Positions 1 to 7,753 of a stretch of 64,000 nt of DNA are shown piece by piece. A program made the translations under genes and the position numbers. This DNA comes from Thermomicrobium sp. 4228-Ro (GTDB taxonomy: Bacteria; Chloroflexota; Chloroflexia; Thermomicrobiales; Thermomicrobiaceae): the NCBI RefSeq assembly GCF_026241205.1, contig NZ_JAPFQM010000001.1:806001-870000 (forward strand). Reading direction: 5' to 3'. Each line of letters opens with the position of its first letter. Position 1 is the first letter of the stretch. The notes beneath the pieces are model-generated. The model saw only the letters and a program-made list of their open reading frames with translations, did not search any database and was not told where the DNA came from.

Positions 1-1356
<1,356 letters not shown>

Positions 1357-1379
1357 ACGCGAAGCCAGCGACAAACATC

Positions 1380-1408
1380 GGGGAGACCGGCTCGGTGCCG
1401 GTCCCCCC
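1380..1408. terminator. Hairpin terminator between convergent guaB and the secreted repeat protein
   Basis: A 12-bp stem with one mismatch (GGGGAGACCGGC pairing with GCCGGTCCCCCC) closes a 5-base loop. The plus-side flank is CGTTTCGTT and the minus-side flank reads GATGTTTGT, both mildly T-rich, so it could serve both converging genes. The U-tracts are interrupted, which lowers certainty. Confidence 0.6.
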
Positions 1409-1428
1409 GCTCGTTTCGTTCGGATGGC

Positions 1429-3219
1429 TCAACTGGCGTGGGTCGGGATCTCCGGATGTCGCTGGCCGTCCCAAGTGATTCCCCAGAAGTGCCAGCGGAA
1501 CTCGCGCTCCAACTCCTTCAACGTCTCGGTGATCGCGACCGTATTCGGCCGCCCTCGCTCGTCGAACCACTGGCGGAGCGGCACCGGACCGGAGAAATTC
1601 GTCGCGTGCGTCGGGAACTCCGGGTGGAGTCGGCCATCCCACGACACACCACGCACGTGCCAGTTGAAGCCCTCCACCAGCGTCCGGAGCGTCCGAGCGA
1701 CGACTTCGGCCTTCATCGTGCCGTCCGGGTTGAACCACGGGCTTTCGGTTGGGTTGGCGGAGATGACGAAACCCCAAGTCGTGGTGAGGCTCCGTCCGGC
1801 AGCATCACGCGCAGTCGCCGTGACCCCATAAGTACCTGGGGCGAGCGTGCGGGTTACGAAGACGAGCCAGTGTCGATCGTCATCGCGTGAAATCTCGGCT
1901 GGCAACAGCTGTCCGTTGAGCCGCAATTCGACACTCGCGAGCGGCTGGTCGGTGGAGACGACCTCGACCGAAATCATGACGGGATCGGTCGGTGGCAGAG
2001 TCGCGAAGTGCATCGGCGAGCGTGTCGCGAAACGCAGCGTGGAGGAGACGTCCGCGTGCGTCGGCATCTCGGGATGGTACGCACCGTCCCACGACATACC
2101 GAAGAAGTGCCAGCGGAACGCCTCGCTCAGGGCGCGAAGTGACGCCTCGATCTGCGTTCGACGCGGCGTACCGTCCGCGGCGAACCACCAGCCGTCGTTC
2201 GGATTCGCCGAAACGACGAACTGCCACTGGACAGTGAACGACCGGCCGAGTTCGTCGCTGGCTGTGGCACGGACGACGAAGAGACCTGGTTGCAGGGGTT
2301 GCTGGGCGCCCACGGTCTTGCGCGTTCGGTCGCCCGTCTCGCTGAGCGCAAGCTCGCGATCGTTCAACCACATCCGCACCGAACGCACCCCGCTCGGCGT
2401 CTCCGCAGTGACCGCGATGCGCACGTTCCCGGGCGGGAGCGTACTCCACGGGAGCGGAGTCAGGTCACGGAAGACGGGCCCTTCGGTGACGCCACCGCCT
2501 CGCGTCGCGATCACGCCGGTCGCCTCGAAGTTCCAGAACGCCGTCAAGGTGGTGGAACGAAAGAGCAGGGCATCGACCGCCCCGGACCAGCCAGCCCAGC
2601 CGGAACCGAGACAGCCGGCACCGATCCCGAGTCCACCCTGGCCGTTCTCGGGCACGGCCAGCCGGGCGCCAGGGAAAGCTCCCAGATAGCTCGCGAGCGG
2701 CCCCGGGTTGTCACGCAAGAGACCGCCGAGACCACGCTGCGACCACCACCGGCCGCGTGTCGCTTCCCACTCCTGCCAGACCAGTGGCGTGACCGACCCG
2801 TTCCGCTCCGGCTGGTAGATGAGCCGATCGTCAGCGACACCGTCATCGTTCAGGTCGACGTCGAGGAACACGTGTGGCGCGACAGCACCTCCCCGCGACA
2901 CGAAGGTCCAGTAGCGCAGTTCCTGGAGGTTTTTCAGTGCCACGCCCGCGACCTCCGGCTGCACCAACTGCGACCAGATGCGCCCTTCGTTGACGCTGGC
3001 TACCGCGATCTGGAAGCTCCCGGTTCCGTGCGGTGGGACCGCCGGGCCAGCGACGAAGTTCTGCTCGGCGTAACCGCCGTCAGCGCCGCACGATTCGACG
3101 TAGCCGCGCCAGCCAGCCGTCTCCGGCTGTGCAGCGACGGGGAGCGACGGTACGACCAGTACCGCCAGCGACAGCAGAAGCCCGACGAAATGCCCGATGC
3201 GGCTGCACACGTGTCGCAT
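1429..3219 (-). CDS. Secreted protein with Ig-like modules and repeated WHxxGxxWDG motif
   Basis: I do not recognise the family. The chosen ATG gives 596 residues starting MRHVCSRIG, followed by a hydrophobic stretch and a likely signal peptidase site near VAAQ (about residue 31), so the protein is probably exported. The first ~220 residues contain a G/W-rich domain. After that, Ig-like stretches (each ending near WxFVVSANP or WGFVISANP) alternate with a segment ending WHxxGxxWDGxxHPExPTHA. This motif occurs three times; the last copy has no Ig-like stretch before it and ends the protein. The longer upstream start would put about 16 charged residues before the signal peptide, which is less likely. 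An extracellular or wall role is inference. Confidence 0.8.
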   Translation of the reverse strand: MRHVCSRIGHFVGLLLSLAVLVVPSLPVAAQPETAGWRGYVESCGADGGYAEQNFVAGPAVPPHGTGSFQIAVASVNEGRIWSQLVQPEVAGVALKNLQELRYWTFVSRGGAVAPHVFLDVDLNDDGVADDRLIYQPERNGSVTPLVWQEWEATRGRWWSQRGLGGLLRDNPGPLASYLGAFPGARLAVPENGQGGLGIGAGCLGSGWAGWSGAVDALLFRSTTLTAFWNFEATGVIATRGGGVTEGPVFRDLTPLPWSTLPPGNVRIAVTAETPSGVRSVRMWLNDRELALSETGDRTRKTVGAQQPLQPGLFVVRATASDELGRSFTVQWQFVVSANPNDGWWFAADGTPRRTQIEASLRALSEAFRWHFFGMSWDGAYHPEMPTHADVSSTLRFATRSPMHFATLPPTDPVMISVEVVSTDQPLASVELRLNGQLLPAEISRDDDRHWLVFVTRTLAPGTYGVTATARDAAGRSLTTTWGFVISANPTESPWFNPDGTMKAEVVARTLRTLVEGFNWHVRGVSWDGRLHPEFPTHATNFSGPVPLRQWFDERGRPNTVAITETLKELEREFRWHFWGITWDGQRHPEIPTHAS

Positions 3220-3330
3220 GGACGCCCTTCCCTTCCCGTGCAGACCGGTGACCAGGCTGCACACCACCCTGACCGAAGAACTCTCCCGCTAGCCTAGCCG
3301 ACTGCGGGTCCCGTGACAAGCGGCCGCGCG

Positions 3331-3359
3331 TTGTCGTTATCGCGATATTGTGATATGCT
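3331..3359 (+). promoter_or_regulatory. Sigma-A-type promoter with overlapping TATCGCGATA palindrome
   Basis: A -35-like TTGTCG (3331-3336), a 17-base spacer and an extended -10 (TG-A-TATGCT, ending 3359) precede the run of plus-strand genes that starts at 3404. The spacer holds the perfect 10-base palindrome TATCGCGATA (3338-3347), followed at once by a related TTGTGATAT. This placement would suit a repressor site. The operator reading is inference. Confidence 0.55.
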
Positions 3360-3403
3360 CATGTCGGTTGGCCGAACCGGCACGGAAGTGGAGGTGGGTG
3401 CCC

Positions 3404-3589
3404 ATGCGGACGATCGAACGAATCTTGCGAATCCTGCGACAGCGCGAGACACCGGTCACCGACCCGACCTTCGCGACCTACTACAGCATGCTGGTCAGCG
3501 AAGTCGGCAGCGGTGCCCCGACAGTCGAGGAGGCCCGGCGCGACTTCGAATCGGTTCGCCGTGTCCTCGACCGCGCATTCATTGCCTGA
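3404..3589 (+). CDS. Small conserved-looking hypothetical protein (61 aa)
   Basis: The start is the ATG preceded by GGAGGTG, giving MRTIERILRI. The protein is a short, charged, probably helical polypeptide, with TVEEARRDFESVRRVLDRAF near the C-terminus. No membrane segment or known motif is visible. It is the first gene after the promoter at 3331-3359 and lies 63 bases before another small gene on the same strand. A longer frame upstream (from 3350) has no ribosome site and is rejected. Function is unknown. Confidence 0.6.
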   Translation: MRTIERILRILRQRETPVTDPTFATYYSMLVSEVGSGAPTVEEARRDFESVRRVLDRAFIA

Positions 3590-3652
3590 TGCCTTGCCAC
3601 GGTGCCTCCCCTCGCCGATACTCAGAGCGGCCAGCGCAGAGGGGAGGCCAGC

Positions 3653-3844
3653 GTGGCGTATCTCGACCGCGAACGACTCGTCGAACTGCTTCTCCGCGAT
3701 CTCGACCGCGAGGTCGAACGTCACCCCGAACTCCGCTCCTTCGCCGAGCGCGTCGCGGAAACGATCCTGGCAGCGCTCGCTGAGCACGAGCGGCGGCTCC
3801 ACACGCTCGCGGCGGACTTCGGAGAGGAGGAGCGGGAGCGATGA
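3653..3844 (+). CDS. Small helical hypothetical protein (63 aa)
   Basis: The start is a GTG preceded by GAGGGGAGG, giving VAYLDRERLVELLLRD. The chain is rich in Arg, Glu and Leu and looks like one long amphipathic helix or short coiled coil, with no cysteines or membrane segment. Its stop overlaps the ATG of the luciferase-like gene by four bases (ATGA), so the two are likely translationally coupled. Function is unknown; it may be an accessory of the downstream enzyme, but that rests only on position. Confidence 0.6.
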   Translation: MAYLDRERLVELLLRDLDREVERHPELRSFAERVAETILAALAEHERRLHTLAADFGEEERER

Positions 3845-4749
3845 CCGGACACCAGCTTCCACCGCAGCCGATTCGCTTCGGCATCGGTACCGGGAATCGG
3901 CGTCCTTTCCAGGAACTCCTTCGCCAATGGCAGTGGATCGAGGAACTCGGCTTCGACACCGCGTGGGTGGTCGATCACTTCATGGCCGCCGACGATGAGG
4001 ACACACCCTACTTCGAAGCGTGGTCCTTGATCGCTGCACTCGGCGTTCAGACCCGTCGCCTGCGCTTCGGCGTCCTGGTCAGCGGCAATACATACCGAAA
4101 TCCCGGCCTCCTGGCGAAGATGGCGGTCACGATCGACCACGCGACGAACGGGCGGGTCGAGCTCGGGATCGGCGCTGGCTGGTGGGAACGCGAGCATCGG
4201 GCATACTCGTTCCCGTTCCCGAGTACGGCCGATCGCATCGCGATGCTCGAAGAAGCGATTCACGTTATCGACCAGCTCCAACGCGAGCGGCGAGTCACCT
4301 TCCACGGGCGCTTCTACCGCTTCGAGGACACGCCGTTCGAGCCGAAGCCGGTGCAAAAGCCACGCATCCCCTTGATCGTCGGTGCATTCAAGCCCCGGAT
4401 GCTCCGGCTGGCCGCTCGCTACGCCGATATCTGGAACACGCGCGGTGAACCCGAGGAGGTCGGACCGCTCGCCGACTTCGTCCGGCGCGCAGCACGCGAG
4501 GCAGGCCGGGACCCGGCCACACTGCGCTGTTCCGTCTTCACCTGGCGCCCACCCTTCGAGAGCGTGGAGCAGTTCCGGCGTACCGCTCTCGCGTACCTGG
4601 AACACGGGTTCACCGATCTCGTCTTCCCGATACCACCCGAGTCGCACTGGTCGGTGCTGGAACGCTGTGCACGCGAGGTGATTCCGGAACTCCGGGAACA
4701 GGCAGCACGCGGCCGGTTCACGCCGACAGATAGAAATAGCGGGAGGTGA
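3841..4749 (+). CDS. LLM-class (luciferase-like) flavin or F420-dependent oxidoreductase
   Basis: This is a 302-residue TIM-barrel oxidoreductase of the bacterial luciferase-like family. Family marks are the N-terminal RFGIGTGNRR, the FDTAWVVDHF segment, the SGNTYRNPGLLAKM loop and the central NGRVELGIGAGWWEREH block. The C-terminal helix bundle (PELREQAARG) completes the usual length. F420 rather than FMN use is plausible, since such paralogues are common in Thermomicrobia and Actinobacteria, but the substrate cannot be read from sequence. It overlaps the small gene upstream by 4 bp and is 5 bp from the thioredoxin-like gene downstream, so it sits inside an operon. Confidence 0.85.
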   Translation: MTGHQLPPQPIRFGIGTGNRRPFQELLRQWQWIEELGFDTAWVVDHFMAADDEDTPYFEAWSLIAALGVQTRRLRFGVLVSGNTYRNPGLLAKMAVTIDHATNGRVELGIGAGWWEREHRAYSFPFPSTADRIAMLEEAIHVIDQLQRERRVTFHGRFYRFEDTPFEPKPVQKPRIPLIVGAFKPRMLRLAARYADIWNTRGEPEEVGPLADFVRRAAREAGRDPATLRCSVFTWRPPFESVEQFRRTALAYLEHGFTDLVFPIPPESHWSVLERCAREVIPELREQAARGRFTPTDRNSGR

Positions 4750-4754
4750 ACAGC

Positions 4755-5357
4755 ATGACCCTGGTTGCGGAGCGATGGGAACAGGCGATGACGCCTGAGG
4801 AGTACATCGCTTCGATGCAGCAGTACCGAGAGGAATTCGAGGCGAACATCGCGCGGACGCGCGTCATGCCAGGCGATTGGGCGGCCTTCGGCCAGGAGCC
4901 GCTCGCCATCCTCGTCATTACCGAGGACTGGTGCCCGGATTCCGTCCAGTTCGTGCCGATGGTCATCGCACTGGCCCAGCGCATCCCGACGATCGAGGTC
5001 CGCATCGTCCGCCGGAGCGAGCATCAGGATCTCGCTGGCCGGTACCGGCGCCCGGACGGTTCCCAGGCGATCCCGACCTTCGTCGTGCTCGATGCCGACC
5101 TGCAGGAACTCGGGTTTCTCATCGAGCGACCGGAACGCGCCCAGGAGGAATTGCAGGAAGCGCTCGCGCGCTTCGCCCGCGAACATACGGAACTCGAGGG
5201 CATCCAGCGCCCTTGGGCCGAAATGCCGCCGGACACGCGACTGGCCGTCAGAAATTTCCTGAAGGACTGGCGAGACCAGCAGTTCGATCGCTGGACACGC
5301 TACCTGTTCGAAGATCTCGCCGAGATCGCGAAATCGGCCCGGACGCGCGCATCCTGA
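4755..5357 (+). CDS. Thioredoxin-fold protein (thioredoxin family, WCPDS motif)
   Basis: The ATG at 4755 is preceded by GGGAGGTG, giving 200 residues starting MTLVAERWEQ. A thioredoxin-like core is visible at about residues 55-140: ILVITEDWCPDS places a single redox-type cysteine where thioredoxin has CxxC (here CPDS), and QAIPTFVVLD supplies the cis-proline. This CxxS arrangement is typical of the thioredoxin_9-like group of cytosolic proteins with monothiol chemistry. No signal peptide is present. The close spacing to the luciferase-like gene suggests co-expression. The precise partner is unknown. Confidence 0.8.
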   Translation: MTLVAERWEQAMTPEEYIASMQQYREEFEANIARTRVMPGDWAAFGQEPLAILVITEDWCPDSVQFVPMVIALAQRIPTIEVRIVRRSEHQDLAGRYRRPDGSQAIPTFVVLDADLQELGFLIERPERAQEELQEALARFAREHTELEGIQRPWAEMPPDTRLAVRNFLKDWRDQQFDRWTRYLFEDLAEIAKSARTRAS

Positions 5358-5402
5358 CGTCGGACGTAGCACGCCGGCGAGATCACGGAAAGGATACGAC
5401 CG

Positions 5403-5903
5403 ATGCACGAATCCGATCGACCCGGTATCCACCCGACTGTCTACCGGCAACCGGGCGGGAACGTGCCGACCGAAGCGACCGCTGTCCGCGATATGCACGT
5501 CGACCGTGTCGAGGGGCAGACGATCGTCGTCGAGGGAAGCCGGATCGCCCAGCTCACCGGGCAACGGGTCAGTCTCGAGCGCTCCACCGCACAGCGCGTC
5601 GAGGGAAGGAGCGTGCAAGCTGACCGGAGCGCGATCCGTCATCTCGAGGCCGAGCGAGCTGTTGCCCTCCGGAGCGCTGTGGCGCTGGCGCGTGTGCGGG
5701 AACTCCGGGCAGCGCGGGCACGGATCGGCTTGCTCCGCGCCGACCGCGTCGAGGTCGAGCACGGAACGGTTGGGATCGCGCTCGTCCGCGAACTCGCCGG
5801 TCCCACGTTCCTGCGCGTTTCACTCGGTTCTCTTCTGGCATTCGCTGGTGGAATCGTCACCGGTATCGCATTCTCATTCGTCGCACGATCGAAGCGGAGA
5901 TGA
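5403..5903 (+). CDS. Hypothetical protein with short beta-type repeats and C-terminal membrane anchor
   Basis: This is a 166-residue protein not recognised as a known family. Residues ~30-130 show irregular short repeats rich in V, R, A and E (for example VEGRSVQADRSAIRHLEAER, then VRELRAARARIGLLRADRVE) that resemble coil-forming or beta-helix repeats. A single membrane segment is predicted near residues 140-160 (SLLAFAGGIVTGIAFSFVA), followed by the basic tail RSKRR, so the repeats would face outside if the tail is cytosolic. The next gene begins three bases after its stop, suggesting a paired function. Confidence 0.65.
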   Translation: MHESDRPGIHPTVYRQPGGNVPTEATAVRDMHVDRVEGQTIVVEGSRIAQLTGQRVSLERSTAQRVEGRSVQADRSAIRHLEAERAVALRSAVALARVRELRAARARIGLLRADRVEVEHGTVGIALVRELAGPTFLRVSLGSLLAFAGGIVTGIAFSFVARSKRR

Positions 5904-5906
5904 GCG

Positions 5907-6170
5907 ATGGCCAAGCTTCGAATCGCCCGCTTCTTGGCGAGCAGTGCACTGGGTATCGCAGCCGGTGCCGCTGTCGCCGCGCTCCTCTCCTCGGAGCGGC
6001 GCCGGGCACTGGAAGCTTCCGTGCGTGAGCGCTGGCAGCGTGCCCGCCGCGCAGCCGATGAGGAGTCGACGCGCACCGAACAAGAGCTCTGGGCACGTTT
6101 TCGCCAACTCGTCGGTCTTTCGTCGCAGGACGGCGTCCCGACCGACTTCACGCTGCCGCCGTCTCGCTGA
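5907..6170 (+). CDS. Small membrane-anchored hypothetical protein (YtxH-like layout)
   Basis: This 87-residue protein has one N-terminal hydrophobic segment (ALGIAAGAAVAALLSS) followed by a charged helical region (RRRALEASVRERWQRARRAA) and a short tail. The layout resembles the YtxH/gas-vesicle-like stress proteins, but no diagnostic motif is seen. It follows the preceding repeat protein with a 3-bp gap. Its 3' end overlaps the convergent cyclase gene by 23 bp. Confidence 0.6.
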   Translation: MAKLRIARFLASSALGIAAGAAVAALLSSERRRALEASVRERWQRARRAADEESTRTEQELWARFRQLVGLSSQDGVPTDFTLPPSR

Positions 6171-6828
6171 GCACCGCGTACGCCCGGACAGGAACCGCTG
6201 AGCCGGAGCGGATCGGGATCGGCGCAGCGTGGAAGCGGAAGCGGCGACCGACCAGCCGATCGAGACCGGTCAAGTTCTCGACGATCGGGACACCAGCCCG
6301 AAGCAGGATGGTGTGGGCTGGACGTCGCCGGTCGGCGACATCATCGATGTTCCAGCTGTCGATCCCGACCAGCACGGCCCCACGCTCGGCGAGCAACGCC
6401 GCAGCCTCTGCGGTGAGGTACGGGTTGGCTGCGAGATATCTGTCGCTTCCCCAGAAACGGTCCCAACCGGTGCAGACCAGTACTGCCGATCCGCTCAGGT
6501 CGAGACCGGCGAACCGTTCCGGCCCGATCGCCAGCGCACCACGCGCGACACGCCAGCGCGCGTCGACGACGAGACCGGGAAGATCGGCCACCCGATCGAG
6601 CGGCAGCGTAGCGAGGTCGAGACCATCGGCATACCGGTGATACGGAGCGTCCAGGTACGTACCGGCATTGCCGACGAAGCAGTAGCGATGGATGACGAAG
6701 GTCGTACCCTCGGCGTACGCACGCGCCATTTCCTCGCGACTCCGGTACTCGACGATTTCCGGAGCTGGCAGACCAGGAAACAGTGGGATGGCCGGATCGA
6801 AGGGATGGCTGAGATCGACGATGGCCAT
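6148..6828 (-). CDS. Cyclase-family (kynurenine-formamidase-like) metal hydrolase, variant metal motif
   Basis: The ATG preceded by AGGAGG gives 226 residues. The family (PF04199) includes kynurenine formamidase, isatin hydrolase and related amide/lactone hydrolases. N-terminal DLSHPFDPAIPLFPG and the C-terminal ENLTGLDRLVGRRFRF fit. The metal-binding signature HxGTHxDxPxH is changed here to NAGTYLDAPYH: N54 and Y58 stand where two histidine ligands usually sit, while D60 and H64 remain. GIDSWNIDD follows in the second half. The substrate is unknown and catalysis may use a different metal site. It converges on and overlaps the small gene at 5907-6170. Confidence 0.8.
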   Translation of the reverse strand: MAIVDLSHPFDPAIPLFPGLPAPEIVEYRSREEMARAYAEGTTFVIHRYCFVGNAGTYLDAPYHRYADGLDLATLPLDRVADLPGLVVDARWRVARGALAIGPERFAGLDLSGSAVLVCTGWDRFWGSDRYLAANPYLTAEAAALLAERGAVLVGIDSWNIDDVADRRRPAHTILLRAGVPIVENLTGLDRLVGRRFRFHAAPIPIRSGSAVPVRAYAVLSETAAA

Positions 6829-7352
6829 GACACGCACCTCCTGCTCGTCTCCCTGTCAGTCGCGACACCGGCTCCTGCAGCCCAGCCGGCCAGTTCGACG
6901 CGCTCACTCTCGTCGCTGTCGGACTTCCGTTTCGGCGCCCGCGTGCTCTGCTCCACCCACCGTGGTGAGATAGCTGTGCCAGCACGCTACCCTGCACGCG
7001 GGGGACAAACGCCTTCTGTCGCGTCCTACAGGACATTCCTCGGTTCGCGTCAGCCGAGCATAGTCCCGCGGCCTCCTCGTCCTCGCCCTGGCAGCTTCTG
7101 TACTCTTCCTGGCTCGCGACATTGTGCTGCCGTTTCTGGCCATCTACTGTGCGTAGATCGTCAGACTCGGCAAGAGGTCCGCAGGAGCGGGCATTGCTCT
7201 CTCGTCGGTTCTCGGAGTCATGGCAACGATCGCCCTCGCCGGGACGATCGACCGTCCCGGTACCCGGCGCATCTTGCTGCTCGCGGCGCGTGCACGCGCA
7301 TCGACGCATGGACCCCTCTGTCTTGGCCGAACGCCTCGCCGCTTCCTCACTG
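6829..7352. other. Gene-poor stretch with decayed exporter remnant
   Basis: No intact gene is supported here. On the plus strand from about 7070 the frame reads GLLVLALAASVLFLARDIVL then PFLAIYCA, hits TAG at 7154, and continues as a second hydrophobic stretch near ALSSVLGVMATIALAG. This two-helix layout with a short R/K loop resembles the N-terminus of AI-2E-family permeases. The rest of the ~370-residue family is missing, so it is read as a pseudogene fragment. The first 240 bases (6829-7069) show nothing recognisable. Confidence 0.4.
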
Positions 7353-7753
7353 TGATGGCATGCTTCGGAATCGCCGTCAACCTCTACTCGTACGAGCGAG
7401 CGTCGGGCGCGGTAGCGACCCCGTTCCTCTCAGTTGCCCGCGTTGGCGACGTCTTCGCGTTACAGCGCGTAGTCAATGCGCTCGATGGGTTGGTCGCGCG
7501 TGGCGGCGACACGCCGACGCACCGCGTGGTGTTTGTCGGCAGCACAGGGACATCGTCAAGTCCATCGGCGTGGGAGGCGCTACGTGACTCGCGAGAACGC
7601 TGCTCGAAACTGGCGCAACGCTCCTCGCTCTGGGGCGGTACAGTCGTCGCGATGCTCGCGATGAGCCTGCTCGCGTGGCTGATCCTACCCAAGACACCCC
7701 CATATGTCGAGTCAGCCACGTTCGCTATCGGGACGGAGTACGCTGATGGCTAA
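7353..7753 (+). CDS. Possible small membrane protein overlapping the P-type ATPase start
   Basis: From the ATG at 7353 the frame gives 133 residues (MACFGIAVNLYSYERASG) with one clear hydrophobic segment near the C-terminus (VVAMLAMSLLAWLIL). No ribosome site is obvious and no family is recognised. The frame is open back to 7220, in the same frame as the exporter remnant, so it may be remnant sequence rather than a gene. Its stop overlaps the ATG of the ATPase by 8 bp, which would allow coupling if it is translated. Confidence 0.3.

Noticed and set aside
4419-5762. 447-codon minus-strand frame across three plus-strand genes
   Set aside because: It spans three separate, recognisable or well-started plus-strand genes, and its translation has no known motif.
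7704-7745. Longer ATPase start at 7704
   Set aside because: The added 14 residues have no ribosome site and no similarity to the family. The ATG at 7746 fits the family N-terminus.
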